Below, piece after piece: positions 18,782-28,469 of a stretch of DNA of 64,000 nucleotides (the first letter of the stretch is position 1; each line of letters starts with the position of its first letter). A model generated the notes under the pieces. The model made no database searches. It saw nothing but the letters and a program-made list of their open reading frames with translations, and was not told the origin of the DNA. The DNA is from Georgenia_B sunbinii (GTDB lineage: Bacteria; Actinomycetota; Actinomycetes; Actinomycetales; Actinomycetaceae): NCBI RefSeq assembly GCF_036421855.1, contig NZ_JAZGOK010000007.1. The stretch is one strand, 5' to 3'. Both the position numbers and the translations under genes were made by a program.

Positions 18782-20752
18782 GTGCTCGCCTCTGTGCTGG
18801 GAACGCCGGCGCTGACCGTGCCCACCGCGGTAGCCGACGCCACCGCTGCTAGCGGTGCGGCCGGCTACGCCTGGTTGCTCGTCGCCATTCCACTGCTCGG
18901 TGCCGGCATCCTGCTGGTCGCCGGCCGTCGCTCGAACGCCTGGGGCCACTGGCTCGGCGTGCTCGCCTCGGTCGGCGCCTTCGCCGTCGCGGTCGCGGTG
19001 CTGATCGAGATGGTCGGGCGCGAGGCCGGGGACCGGGTGATGGACATCCACCTCTACTCCTGGCTGCCCGCCGGTGAGCTCTCGGTGGACGCCGGGCTGC
19101 GGGTGGACCCGTTGTCGATGTCGTTCGTGCTGCTGGTGACCTTCGTCGGTTCCCTCATCCACATCTACTCCGTGGCCTACATGGACAAGGACGTCGACCG
19201 GCGCAGGTTCTTCGCCTACCTCAACCTGTTCATCGCCGCGATGCTGCTGCTCGTGCTCGCCGACTCCTACCTCCTGCTGTTCGTCGGCTGGGAAGGTGTG
19301 GGACTGGCGTCCTACCTGCTCATCGGCTTCTGGAACCACGTGCCGCAGTACGCGACCGCCGCCAAGAAGGCGTTCGTGATGAACCGCGTCGGTGACGTCG
19401 GCCTGCTCCTCGCGATGATGGCGATGTTCGCGGCGTTCGGCGCCGTCGACTTCGACACCGTGTTCGCCGGGGCGGGGGGCGCCAGCACCGGTGTGCTCAC
19501 CGCGATCGGGCTGTTCCTGCTGCTCGCGGCCTGCGGAAAGTCCGCGCAGTTCCCGCTGCAGGCCTGGCTCGGTGACGCGATGGCCGGCCCCACGCCGGTC
19601 TCCGCGCTCATCCACGCGGCCACCATGGTCACCGCCGGGGTCTACCTCATCGTGCGGTCCGGCCCGCTCTTCGACCTCGCGCCCGCCGCGCAGCTCGTCG
19701 TCGCCATCGTCGGTGCGGTGACGCTGATCTTCGGTGCCGTCGTCGGGATGGCCAAGGACGACATCAAGAAGGTGCTCGCCGCCTCGACGATGTCCCAGAT
19801 CGGCTACATGATGCTCGCCGCCGGGCTCGGCCCGGTCGGGTACGCGTTCGCGATCTTCCACCTCATCACCCACGGCTTCTTCAAGGCCGGGATGTTCCTC
19901 GGCGCCGGGTCGGTCATGCACGGCATGGACGACCAGGTCGACATGCGCCGCTTCGGCGGGCTGTCGAAGTACATGAAGATCACCTGGGTCACGTTCGCCG
20001 CCGGCTGGCTGGCGATCCTCGGGATCCCGCCGTTCTCCGGCTTCTGGAGCAAGGACAAGATCATCGAGGCAGCGTTCGTCGGAGACGGCTGGCAGCCCTG
20101 GGTGTTCGGCTCGGTGGCGCTCATCGGCGCCGGGCTCACCTCCTTCTACATGTCGCGGCTGTTCTTCATGACCTTCCACGGCAAGAAGCGCTGGGCGCCC
20201 ACCTCTGAGGGCAAGGCGCAGACGCCGCACGAGTCGCCGGCGCTGATGACGATCCCGATGATCATCCTCGCGGTCGGGTCGGTGGCACTCGGTGGCCTGA
20301 TGGCCCTCGGCGGTGGCTTCGCCGCCTGGCTCGAGCCGGTCACCGGCCACGTCGAGCACCACGAGCCGGTCATCGCCATCCCGGTGATCATGGGCCTGAC
20401 CATCGCGCTCGTGCTCATCGGCGCGGTCCTCGCCTGGCGCCAGTACGGCGCCGCCGCGGTGCCGGTCACCGCGCCGCGGGGCTCGGTCCTCACCCGGGCG
20501 GCTCGCGCCGACCTCCACCAGGACGCCGTCAACGAAGGAGTGTTCATGCGGCCGGGGCAGTACCTCACCCGGGCACTGGTCTACAGCGACTCCGCCGTCG
20601 TCGACGGCGCGGTCATGGGCCTGGCCCGGGGGACGTCCGGATCGGGGAGCTGGCTGCGACGGTTGCAGACCGGGTACATCCGTTCCTACGCCGCCGTCAT
20701 GCTCGTCGGTGTTGTAGTTGCCCTTGTCGTCGTCCTCGCCTCGCGCGCGTAA
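18782..20752 (+). CDS. nuoL: NADH-quinone oxidoreductase subunit L
   Basis: Antiporter-like distal subunit with the long lateral helix. 656 residues and about 16 helices; conserved VGWEGVGLASYLLIGFW, QAWLGDAMAGPTPVSALIH and FFKAGMFLGAGSVMH. GTG at 18782 follows GGGGG; only 12 bp after nuoK. The N-terminal 30 residues are variable, so a slightly later start is possible. Confidence 0.95.
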   Translation: MLASVLGTPALTVPTAVADATAASGAAGYAWLLVAIPLLGAGILLVAGRRSNAWGHWLGVLASVGAFAVAVAVLIEMVGREAGDRVMDIHLYSWLPAGELSVDAGLRVDPLSMSFVLLVTFVGSLIHIYSVAYMDKDVDRRRFFAYLNLFIAAMLLLVLADSYLLLFVGWEGVGLASYLLIGFWNHVPQYATAAKKAFVMNRVGDVGLLLAMMAMFAAFGAVDFDTVFAGAGGASTGVLTAIGLFLLLAACGKSAQFPLQAWLGDAMAGPTPVSALIHAATMVTAGVYLIVRSGPLFDLAPAAQLVVAIVGAVTLIFGAVVGMAKDDIKKVLAASTMSQIGYMMLAAGLGPVGYAFAIFHLITHGFFKAGMFLGAGSVMHGMDDQVDMRRFGGLSKYMKITWVTFAAGWLAILGIPPFSGFWSKDKIIEAAFVGDGWQPWVFGSVALIGAGLTSFYMSRLFFMTFHGKKRWAPTSEGKAQTPHESPALMTIPMIILAVGSVALGGLMALGGGFAAWLEPVTGHVEHHEPVIAIPVIMGLTIALVLIGAVLAWRQYGAAAVPVTAPRGSVLTRAARADLHQDAVNEGVFMRPGQYLTRALVYSDSAVVDGAVMGLARGTSGSGSWLRRLQTGYIRSYAAVMLVGVVVALVVVLASRA

Positions 20753-20770
20753 GAGGAAGAGGTAGCGAAC

Positions 20771-22423
20771 ATGAATGCTCTGAGCAACCTGCCCTGGCTG
20801 ACGATCCTCATCGTCGTGCCCCTCGTGGCAGCAGCCGTCATCTGGCTGGTGCCGCCGCTGCACCGCATCGCGCGGCCGCTCGGCCTGGCGGTGTCCCTCA
20901 TCGTCCTCGTCGGGTTCGTCGTCATGGCGTCCGGCTTCGACATGGGCGCGGCCGGCGAGCAGCAGCTCGTCGAGCAGGCCGCATGGATCCCGCAGCTGGG
21001 AGTCTCCTACGCGCTCGGCGTCAACGGGCTCGGCCTGGCGATGGTGGGCCTGGCGGTCTTCCTCGTCCCGCTGGCCCTGCTGGCCGGCTGGCGCGAGCAG
21101 CTCGTCGTGCCCGACGGCGCCGACATCGCGCGCCGGCAGATGGGCTTCGTCGCCCTCGTGCTGGTGCTGGAGGCACTCATGGTGGCGGTCTTCGCCGCCC
21201 GTGACGTGTTCTTGTTCTACGTGGTGTTCGAGGCGATGCTCGTCCCGGTGTACTTCCTCATCGGGAACTACGGCGGGCCCAAGCGTCGTCACGCCGCGGT
21301 GAAGTTCCTCATCTACTCGCTGGCGTCGGGCCTGATCATGCTCGTCGGCGTCATCGCCGTCGGCATCTTCGGCCCCGGCGGCTCCGAGGGCTACCTCATC
21401 GACACGCTCGCCGGCGCCGACTTCGGGGTGTGGGCCGAGCGCTGGATCTTCATCTCGTTCTTCATCGCGTTCGCGGTGAAGGCGCCGATGTGGCCGGTGC
21501 ACACCTGGCTGCCCGACGCCGCCCAGCAGGGCTCACCGGGCACCTCCACCCTGCTGGTCAGCGTGCTGGACAAGGTGGGCACCTTCGGCATGATCGCGCT
21601 GTGCCTGCCGCTGTTCCCGGCGGCCTCGCAGTGGGCCGCGCCGGTGATCATCGTGCTCGCCGTCATCTCGATCCTCTACGGTGCCCTGCTCGCCCTCGGG
21701 CAGCGCGACATCATGCGGCTCATCGCCTTCACCTCGGTCTCCCACTTCGGCTTCATCGTGCTGGGGATCTTCGTCCGCGAGGAGCTCGCGCTCACCGGCG
21801 CGATGCTCTACATGGTCGCGCACGGCGTCTCGACCGCCGCGCTGTTCCTCATCACCGGGTTCCTCACCCAGCGCGGCGGGAGCCAGGAGATCCCGGCCTA
21901 CGGCGGGATGCAGCGGGTCACCCCGGTGCTCGCCGGCACCTGGCTCGTCGCCGGGCTGGCGACCATCGCGCTGCCCGGCCTCTCCGGCTTCCTGCCGGAG
22001 TACCTCGTGCTGCTGGGCACCTTCCGGGTGAACATCGTCGCCGCGTCCTTCGCGGTGATCGCGGTGATCATCGCCGCCATCTACATCTTGCTGCCGTACC
22101 AGCGGATGTTCACCGGCGCCCCCAACCCCGCCCTCGCGAAGCTGCCGGACCTCGACGCCCGCGAGAGGTGGGTCGTGGCGCCGCTCGTCGTCGCGATGCT
22201 CGCGCTGGGCCTCGTCCCGGGCCCGGTGCTCGACGTCGTGCGCCCGGTCGCCGAGCAGGCGGCCATCGAGCAACCGAGCTCCCTGGGCTCGGCCGCCTCC
22301 GATGACAGCAACGACGCCGGCACGCAGGGCGGTGCCGACTCCGGCACCGGCACCGCGTCCGGACCCGCCGATTGGAGCAACGTGACGGCAGCGACCGTGC
22401 TGGCAGAGGGGAGCGCGAAGTGA
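20771..22423 (+). CDS. nuoM: NADH-quinone oxidoreductase subunit M
   Basis: Antiporter-like membrane subunit. 550 residues with about 14 helices; family blocks VFEAMLVPVYFLIG, KAPMWPVHTWLPDAAQQ (with the key Lys) and HFGFIVLGIF. The C-terminal ~60 residues are soluble and Ser/Gly/Asp-rich. Preceded by GAGGAAGAGG; overlaps nuoN by 4 bp. Confidence 0.95.
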   Translation: MNALSNLPWLTILIVVPLVAAAVIWLVPPLHRIARPLGLAVSLIVLVGFVVMASGFDMGAAGEQQLVEQAAWIPQLGVSYALGVNGLGLAMVGLAVFLVPLALLAGWREQLVVPDGADIARRQMGFVALVLVLEALMVAVFAARDVFLFYVVFEAMLVPVYFLIGNYGGPKRRHAAVKFLIYSLASGLIMLVGVIAVGIFGPGGSEGYLIDTLAGADFGVWAERWIFISFFIAFAVKAPMWPVHTWLPDAAQQGSPGTSTLLVSVLDKVGTFGMIALCLPLFPAASQWAAPVIIVLAVISILYGALLALGQRDIMRLIAFTSVSHFGFIVLGIFVREELALTGAMLYMVAHGVSTAALFLITGFLTQRGGSQEIPAYGGMQRVTPVLAGTWLVAGLATIALPGLSGFLPEYLVLLGTFRVNIVAASFAVIAVIIAAIYILLPYQRMFTGAPNPALAKLPDLDARERWVVAPLVVAMLALGLVPGPVLDVVRPVAEQAAIEQPSSLGSAASDDSNDAGTQGGADSGTGTASGPADWSNVTAATVLAEGSAK

Positions 22424-23982
22424 CCTTCACGCCACCGATCATCGACTGGGGGGCACTGACCCCCGTCCTCATCGTGCTCGGCGCCGGGCTGCTCGGCGTT
22501 CTCGTCGCCGCCTTCGTGCCTCGCCCGGCCCGCCGACCCACCCAGGTGGTGCTGGCGTTGCTCGCCGTCGCCGCCTCGCTCGTCGCCATCGTGTGGCGGT
22601 GGACGGTGCTCGAGGCCAACGGCCCCAGCGTGCTCGTCGGCGGCGCCCTCATCGAGGACGGCCCAGCGCTGCTCGCGCAGGGCCTGATCGCGCTCGTCTC
22701 GCTCATCGGCCTGCTCGTCATCGCCGACCGCTCCGAGTGGGGCGAGGACGCCTTCGCCTCCCAGGTGGCCAACCGCCCCGGCAGCCCCGAGGAGGCCGAG
22801 TCGGACCGCGCCGGCCAGTCGCAGACCGAGGTGTTCCCGCTCGTGCTGTTCGCGATCGGCGGCATGCTGCTGTTCCCGGCGTCCGGCGATCTCCTCATGA
22901 TGTTCATCGCCCTCGAGGTGCTGTCGCTGCCGCTGTACCTGCTCTCCGGCATGGCACGCCGTCGTCGGCTGCTGTCGCAGGAGGCCGCGCTGAAGTACTT
23001 CGTGCTCGGCGCGTTCTCCTCGGCGTTCTTCCTCATGGGTGCCGCGCTGCTCTACGGCTTCTCGGGCAGCGTCCGGCTCTCCGAGCTCGCCACCGCGGTG
23101 CCCGCCACCGTGGGCATGGACGGGTTGCTGCTCGCCGGCAGCGTGCTGGTGATCATCGGCCTGCTGTTCAAGGTCGGCGCCGTGCCGTTCCACATGTGGA
23201 CCCCCGACGTCTACCAGGGCGCGCCGACCCCGATCACCGGGTTCATGGCGGCCGCCACCAAGATCGCCGCTTTCGGCGCGCTGCTGCGCTTCGTCTACGT
23301 CGTGACGCCGGGCCTCGAGTGGGACCTGGAGCCGCTGCTGTGGGGGATCGCGCTGGTGACTATGATCGTCGGCACCGCGATCGCCATCGTGCAGACCGAC
23401 ATGAAGCGGATGCTCGCGTACTCCTCGATCGCGCACGCGGGTTTCGTCCTCGTCGGCGTCATCTCCTTCGAGCAGGACGGCATCTCCTCGGTGCTCTTCT
23501 ACCTGCTCGCCTACGGCCTGGCGACCGTCGGTGCCTTCGCGATCGTGTCCGTCGTGCGGGAGCGAGCCGCGGACGGCACCGTGACCGCCGAGGCCTCGCA
23601 CCTGTCGCAGTGGGCGGGCCTCGGTCGGCGCAGCCCCGCGCTGGCACTGGCGATGACGGTCTTCCTGCTGTCCTTCGCCGGGATCCCGCTCACCGCGGGC
23701 TTCGTCGGGAAGTTTGCGGTGTTCGCCGCCGCGGTCCAGGGCGGCGCCGTCGTGCTCGTCGTGCTCGCCGTGCTGGCCAGCGCGGCGGCGGCGTTCGTCT
23801 ACATCCGGATCATCGTGCTCATGTTCTTCACCGAGCCGGACGGGGAGTCGACCACCGTGGTCCGCACCGAGGGCCTGACGACGATCGCGGTGGCGCTCTG
23901 CGCTGCCGGCACCGTGCTGCTGGGGGTGCTGCCCGGGCCGGTGCTCGACCTCGTCGCCCAGGCGGCCGTCTTCCTGCCATGA
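22420..23982 (+). CDS. nuoN: NADH-quinone oxidoreductase subunit N
   Basis: Third antiporter-like subunit, last of the complex I genes. 520 residues; conserved VLSLPLYLLSG, KVGAVPFHMWTPDVYQGAP and MLAYSSIAHAGF. The GTG at 22420 within the nuoM stop is preferred to an ATG 48 bp upstream. Its stop overlaps the next ATG by 4 bp, tying a quinone-tail gene to the operon. Confidence 0.95.
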   Translation: MTFTPPIIDWGALTPVLIVLGAGLLGVLVAAFVPRPARRPTQVVLALLAVAASLVAIVWRWTVLEANGPSVLVGGALIEDGPALLAQGLIALVSLIGLLVIADRSEWGEDAFASQVANRPGSPEEAESDRAGQSQTEVFPLVLFAIGGMLLFPASGDLLMMFIALEVLSLPLYLLSGMARRRRLLSQEAALKYFVLGAFSSAFFLMGAALLYGFSGSVRLSELATAVPATVGMDGLLLAGSVLVIIGLLFKVGAVPFHMWTPDVYQGAPTPITGFMAAATKIAAFGALLRFVYVVTPGLEWDLEPLLWGIALVTMIVGTAIAIVQTDMKRMLAYSSIAHAGFVLVGVISFEQDGISSVLFYLLAYGLATVGAFAIVSVVRERAADGTVTAEASHLSQWAGLGRRSPALALAMTVFLLSFAGIPLTAGFVGKFAVFAAAVQGGAVVLVVLAVLASAAAAFVYIRIIVLMFFTEPDGESTTVVRTEGLTTIAVALCAAGTVLLGVLPGPVLDLVAQAAVFLP

Positions 23983-24986
23983 CCTCCACCATGCTGCCGC
24001 TGGGCAACGACGGGCTCGTCGAACGGCTGACCCCTGCGATGGCTGAGGTCGAGGACCGGCTGATGGTCGCCGTCGCAGGCGCCGACGAGCTCGTCGACGG
24101 CCCGTCCCGGCACCTCGCCGCCGCTGGCGGCAAGCGGCTCCGCCCGGCGCTGACGTTGCTGGCGGCCGAGCTCGGCGACCCGGCGGGCCGTGAGGACGTG
24201 CTGCGCGCGGCGGTGGCCGTCGAGCTCACCCACCTGGCGACGCTCTACCACGACGACGTCATGGATTCCGCGCCGCTGCGCCGCGGAGCTCCCAGCGCCC
24301 ACGCGGTGTGGGACAACTCTGTCGCCATCCTCACCGGTGACCTGCTGTTCGCCCGGGCCTCGCGCCTGGTCGCCTCGCTCGGCGCGGACGCGGTCCGGGT
24401 GCACGCGGAGACCTTCGAGCGGCTCTGCCTCGGCCAGCTCCACGAGACGCTGGGGCCGCGTGACGGTGAGGACGCCATCGAGCACTACCTCCAGGTGCTC
24501 GCGGACAAGACCGGGTCCCTCATCGCGACCTCGGCGCTCTACGGCGCGCGGTTCAGCGGTGCCCCCGAGTCGGTGGGGGAGGTGCTCCAGCGCTACGGCG
24601 AGAAGGTCGGCGTCGCCTTCCAGCTCGCCGACGACGTCATCGACCTCTCCTCCGACGCCGAGACCACTGGCAAGACCCCCGGCACCGACCTGCGCGAGGG
24701 CGTGGCGACCATGCCGGTGCTGCTGCTGCGCCGCCGGGCCGCCGAGGGCCGGCTGGACGACGCCGGCGCCGCGGTGCTCGACCAACTGGCCGCGGACCTG
24801 GGCCCGGACGACGCGCTGCGGCGGGTGGTCGAGCTGTTGAGCGGTCACGACGTCGTCGAGGAGGCCCGCGAGCTCGCCAACGCCTGGGCTCGCGACGCCG
24901 TCGCCGAGCTGGACGCGCTGCCCGACGGCGAGGTGAAGGAGGCGCTGCGCGCCTTCGCCACCATCATGGTCGACCGCCTCGCCTAA
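23979..24986 (+). CDS. Long-chain trans-polyprenyl diphosphate synthase
   Basis: Extends allylic diphosphates with isopentenyl diphosphate to build the menaquinone tail. 335 residues; first Asp-rich motif DDVMD at 92-96 with RRG following, second motif DDVID at 218-222, and GGKRLRPAL near residue 50. The residue pattern before DDVMD suggests a long-chain product, but the number of isoprene units cannot be read reliably. ATGA overlap with nuoN argues for co-expression with complex I. Repeat array B begins 12 bp after the stop. Confidence 0.9.
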   Translation: MTSTMLPLGNDGLVERLTPAMAEVEDRLMVAVAGADELVDGPSRHLAAAGGKRLRPALTLLAAELGDPAGREDVLRAAVAVELTHLATLYHDDVMDSAPLRRGAPSAHAVWDNSVAILTGDLLFARASRLVASLGADAVRVHAETFERLCLGQLHETLGPRDGEDAIEHYLQVLADKTGSLIATSALYGARFSGAPESVGEVLQRYGEKVGVAFQLADDVIDLSSDAETTGKTPGTDLREGVATMPVLLLRRRAAEGRLDDAGAAVLDQLAADLGPDDALRRVVELLSGHDVVEEARELANAWARDAVAELDALPDGEVKEALRAFATIMVDRLA

Positions 24987-24998
24987 CCCCTCGTCCCC

Positions 24999-25121
24999 GA
25001 CAGCACACTTCTCGCCGACAGCAGACTGGTCAGCGAGAGCAGGATTGTCGCCGACAGCAGACTTCTCGCCGAGAGCGGGATTGTCGCCGACAGCAGACTT
25101 CTCGCCGAGAGCGGGATTGTC
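24999..25121 (+). repeat. 18-bp-period repeat array B, intergenic
   Basis: Seven 15-nt units at 24999, 25017, 25035, 25053, 25071, 25089 and 25107 with GCC as the usual spacer. From the third unit on, two types alternate: GACAGCAGACTTCTC and GAGAGC(A/G)GGATTGTC. The last unit plus flank (25107-25132) matches 56316-56341 over 26 bp with one mismatch. It fills most of the gap between the polyprenyl synthase and fprA. Confidence 0.9.
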
Positions 25122-25178
25122 GACGGCGCCGGCAGGGTGGCGCGGGCCACAGCCGAGGTGCGCACCGGGCACAGCAAC

Positions 25179-25184
25179 TAGACT
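25179..25184 (+). promoter_or_regulatory. -10 box upstream of fprA
   Basis: TAGACT 42 nt before the fprA GTG matches the other -10 boxes in this window. No clear -35 is seen. Confidence 0.4.
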
Positions 25185-25226
25185 GGTTCGCGGACATCCC
25201 ACCCGCACCTGACCAGACGAGGCTTT

Positions 25227-26597
25227 GTGACCAGCTCCTCCCCGCTGCGCGTCGCGATCATCGGCGCCGGCCCCGCCGGCATCTACGCCGCCGACATCCT
25301 GTCGAAGACCGACCTCGACGTGTCGATCGACCTCATCGAGCGTCTCCCGGTGCCGTTCGGCCTGGTGCGCTACGGCGTCGCCCCGGACCACCCGCGGATC
25401 AAGCAGATCATCGTCGCGCTGCAGAAGATCCTCGCGCGCGGTGACATCCGCTTCGTCGGCAACGTCGACGTCGGTACCGACGTGACCATCGAGGAGATGC
25501 GCGAGCACTACGACGCCGTCGTCATCTCCACCGGCGCGGACACCGACGCGCCGCTGCCGATCCCGGGCATCGACCTGCCCGGCAGCTACGGCGCGGCCGA
25601 CTTCGTCTCGTGGTACGACGGCCACCCCGATGTACCGCGGAGCTGGCCGCTGGAGGCCAGCAGCGTCGCGGTGCTCGGCGTCGGCAACGTCGCCCTGGAC
25701 GTCGCGCGCATCCTGGCCAAGCACGTCGAGGACCTGCTGCCCACCGACGTCCCCGCCAACGTCGTCGAAGGCCTGCGGCAGAGCCCGGTGACCGACGTCC
25801 ACATCTTCGGCCGGCGTGGCCCCGCGCAGGTGAAGTTCACCCCGCTGGAGCTGCGTGAGCTCGGCAAGGTGCCCGACGTCGACGTCGTCGTCTACCCGGA
25901 GGACTTCGAGTTCGACGAGGGCTCGATGGCGGCCATCCGGTCGACCAACCAGACCAAGCAGGTCGTCAAGACCCTCACCGACTGGACGCTGCGCGATCCC
26001 GAGGAGCTGACCGCCTCCCGCCGCATCCACCTGCACTTCCTCCACCGGCCGGTGGAGATCGTCGGGGACGACGCCGTCACGGCCATCCGCACCGAGCGCA
26101 CCGAGCTCGTCGGCGACGGCACGGCACGGGGGACCGGGGAGATCGTGGAGACGCCGGTGCAGGCCGTCTACCGCGCCGTCGGCTACTTCAGCTCGCCGAT
26201 CCCCGGCGTGCCGTTCGACGCCGTCGGCGGGGTCGTGCCCAACGACGAGGGCCGGGTGCTGGACGAGGACGGCGAGCGGATCCCCGGGCTGTACGCGACC
26301 GGCTGGATCAAGCGCGGGCCCGTCGGCCTCATCGGCTCGACCAAGTCCGACGCCCAGCAGACCATCGGCCACCTCGTGACAGACGTCGCCGAAGGCCTCG
26401 TCGCCGGCCGGGTGCCTGGGTCCCCGGACGGGCTGCTCGCCGCGCTCGAGGAGCGCCACTCGCGGCTGACGTCCTGGTCCGGCTGGGAACTGCTGGACGC
26501 CTACGAGCGTTCACTGGGTGAGGCCGAGGGACGCGAGCGCGTCAAGGTCGTCCCCCGCGAGGAGATGACCTCGGTGAGTCGAGGCGAGGAGCAGTAA
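25227..26597 (+). CDS. fprA: Ferredoxin-NADP reductase FprA
   Basis: Adrenodoxin-reductase-type flavoenzyme passing electrons between NADPH and ferredoxin. 456 residues; FAD motif GAGPAG at 13-18, then PVPFGLVRYGVAPDHP, NADPH-binding GVGNVALDVARIL (about 151-163) and C-terminal GWIKRGPVGLIGSTKSDA. All are hallmarks of actinobacterial FprA. GTG start without a strong ribosome binding site. Followed after 3 bp by htpX on the same strand. Confidence 0.93.
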   Translation: MTSSSPLRVAIIGAGPAGIYAADILSKTDLDVSIDLIERLPVPFGLVRYGVAPDHPRIKQIIVALQKILARGDIRFVGNVDVGTDVTIEEMREHYDAVVISTGADTDAPLPIPGIDLPGSYGAADFVSWYDGHPDVPRSWPLEASSVAVLGVGNVALDVARILAKHVEDLLPTDVPANVVEGLRQSPVTDVHIFGRRGPAQVKFTPLELRELGKVPDVDVVVYPEDFEFDEGSMAAIRSTNQTKQVVKTLTDWTLRDPEELTASRRIHLHFLHRPVEIVGDDAVTAIRTERTELVGDGTARGTGEIVETPVQAVYRAVGYFSSPIPGVPFDAVGGVVPNDEGRVLDEDGERIPGLYATGWIKRGPVGLIGSTKSDAQQTIGHLVTDVAEGLVAGRVPGSPDGLLAALEERHSRLTSWSGWELLDAYERSLGEAEGRERVKVVPREEMTSVSRGEEQ

Positions 26598-26600
26598 CCG

Positions 26601-27476
26601 GTGGGCGCTGGTAGACGACACTTCAACGGGGTGAAGACGGCGGCACTCTTCGGGGTGCTGTGGGTCGTCCTGCTCGGTATCGGCGCCCTCATCGCCAACA
26701 GCACCGGCTCCGGTGGGTTCATCTGGGTGTTCGCCCTCATCGGGCTCGCCACGACCGCTTACAGCTACTGGAACTCGGACAAGATCGCGATCCGTGCGAT
26801 GGGCGCCCGGCCGGTGTCCGAGGCGGAGGCCCCGGCGATGTACCGGATCGTCCGCGAGCTGTCGACGACGGCGCACCAGCCGATGCCGCGCCTGTACATC
26901 TCCCCGACGGCGCAGCCGAACGCCTTCGCCACCGGCCGCAACCCGCGCAACGCCGCGGTGTGCTGCACCGCCGGCATCCTGCAGATCCTCGACGAGCGTG
27001 AGCTGCGCGGGGTCCTGGGTCACGAGCTCATGCACGTGTACAACCGCGACATCCTCACGTCGTCGGTGGCCGCGGCGGTCGCCGGCCTCATCACATCGGT
27101 GGCGCAGTTCCTGCTGTTCTTCGGCGGCGGCCGAGGCCGTCAGGGCAACCCGCTGGCGATGATCGCGGTCGCGCTGCTGGCGCCGATCGCGGCCTCGCTC
27201 ATCCAGGTGGCGATCTCCCGGACCCGGGAGTACGACGCCGACGAGGACGGCGCGCTGCTCACCGGCGACCCGATGGCGCTGGCCTCGGCACTGGCGAAGC
27301 TCGAGCGCGGCACCGTCGCGGCGCCGCTCGCCCCGGAGCCGAAGCTCGAGGGCGTCTCGCACATGATGATCGCCAACCCGTTCCGCGGCTCGAAGGTGGC
27401 ACGGATGTTCGCCACCCACCCGCCGATGGCCGACCGCATCGCCCGCCTCGAGACGATGGCTGGCTACCGCCGCTGA
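26601..27476 (+). CDS. htpX: Membrane metalloprotease HtpX (M48)
   Basis: Zinc membrane protease for quality control of membrane proteins. 291 residues; two N-terminal helices (about 12-32, 39-55), zinc site HELMH at 141-145, a further hydrophobic pair (about 155-200), and the third-ligand region EYDADEDGA. Family blocks NAFATGRNP and CCTAGIL are present. GTG start with GAGGAG upstream in the end of fprA. Convergent with yajQ. Confidence 0.95.
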   Translation: MGAGRRHFNGVKTAALFGVLWVVLLGIGALIANSTGSGGFIWVFALIGLATTAYSYWNSDKIAIRAMGARPVSEAEAPAMYRIVRELSTTAHQPMPRLYISPTAQPNAFATGRNPRNAAVCCTAGILQILDERELRGVLGHELMHVYNRDILTSSVAAAVAGLITSVAQFLLFFGGGRGRQGNPLAMIAVALLAPIAASLIQVAISRTREYDADEDGALLTGDPMALASALAKLERGTVAAPLAPEPKLEGVSHMMIANPFRGSKVARMFATHPPMADRIARLETMAGYRR

Positions 27477-27494
27477 GCGGCCGGCCCCGCAGCC

Positions 27495-27998
27495 TCAGCG
27501 GTAGTTGATGAACTGCAGGGCGGCGTCGATGTCCTCGGCGCCCTTGAGCAGCGCGATGATCTCCTGGAGGTCGTCGCGCTTCTTGGAGGACACGCGCACC
27601 TCGTCCCCGGTGATCTGGGTCTTGACGCCCTTGGGGCCTTCGTCGCGGATGAGCTTGGTGATCTTCTTCGCGTTCTCCGAGCTCAGGCCCTCCTTGAGGG
27701 TCCCCACGAGCCGGTACTCCTTGCCCGAGGCCTGCGGCTCGTTCTCGCCGGTGTCCAGCGCCTTGAGGGACACACCCCGGCGGATGAGCTTGGTCTGCAG
27801 CACGTCGAGGATCGCCAGTACCCGCTCGTCGGAGTTGGCCGTCATGACGATGGCGTCCTCGCCGCTCCACTCGATCGACCCGCCGACCCCCTTGAAGTCG
27901 TAGCGCTGGGCGATCTCCTTGGAGGCCTGGTTGAGGGCGTTGTCGACTTCCTGCCGGTCGATCTTGCTCACGACGTCGAAGGACGAGTCGGCTGCCAT
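27495..27998 (-). CDS. YajQ family nucleotide-binding protein
   Basis: UPF0234/YajQ family; some members bind cyclic di-GMP or nucleotides, but the role here is unknown. 167 residues, full length: SSFDVVSKIDRQEVDNALNQ at the start, QRYDFKG, and the terminal ALQFINYR. Separated by 18 bp from convergent htpX. The gap to the tRNA-Tyr gene (27999-28118) has a TATTCT -10-like box at 28086-28091. Confidence 0.93.
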   Translation of the reverse strand: MAADSSFDVVSKIDRQEVDNALNQASKEIAQRYDFKGVGGSIEWSGEDAIVMTANSDERVLAILDVLQTKLIRRGVSLKALDTGENEPQASGKEYRLVGTLKEGLSSENAKKITKLIRDEGPKGVKTQITGDEVRVSSKKRDDLQEIIALLKGAEDIDAALQFINYR

Positions 27999-28118
27999 GG
28001 GTGCTCCTAGGGTCGGGGTGCGGGGCCGGTCGGCCGGTGTGAGAATGCCGACAGTGCCCGGTTAGGTCCACTCGCGTCTGGTTGGTATTCTTCCATCCGC
28101 GTCCTTCATGGACCATAC

Positions 28119-28199
28119 GGCGGGTTGCCCGAGCGGCCAAAGGGAGCTGACTGTAAATCAGCCGCGCAAGCTACGAAGGTTCGAATCCTTCACTCGCCA
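28119..28199 (+). tRNA. tRNA-Tyr (GTA)
   Basis: Cloverleaf with long variable arm as expected for bacterial tRNA-Tyr. Acceptor GGCGGGT pairs with ACTCGCC (one G-T), anticodon stem GCTGA/TCAGC, loop CTGTAAA with GTA at 28153-28155, T-loop TTCGAAT. CCA is not encoded. Confidence 0.95.
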
Positions 28200-28319
28200 C
28201 GGACCGGCCCGTCACCTGAGGTGGCGGGCCGCTCGTGTCTCCGGCCTCCGGCACGCCGCTGCGCGCAGTGGTGACGAAGGCCACGTCGGGCCGATTTCCT
28301 CCGGGCGGCCAGGAGCGGG

Positions 28320-28325
28320 TAGGCT
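28320..28325 (+). promoter_or_regulatory. -10 box of tRNA-Thr
   Basis: TAGGCT ends 10 nt before the tRNA-Thr 5' end, the right distance for initiation a few bases upstream of the mature RNA. Confidence 0.4.
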
Positions 28326-28335
28326 CGTCGGCGTT

Positions 28336-28408
28336 GCCCCGATAGCTCAGTCGGCAGAGCGTCTCCATGGTAAGGAGAAGGTCAAGGGTTCGATTCCCTT
28401 TCGGGGCT
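28336..28408 (+). tRNA. tRNA-Thr (GGT)
   Basis: Acceptor GCCCCGA/TCGGGGC, D-loop TAGCTCAGTCGGCAGAGC, anticodon stem TCTCC/GGAGA with loop ATGGTAA (anticodon GGT), T-loop TTCGATT. Discriminator T, CCA not encoded. Confidence 0.95.
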
Positions 28409-28469
28409 CAGATCGACGTCGCGTCGTCCGTCACGGTAGTGTGGCGAGCCGTCCATGGCGGAGGATCAT

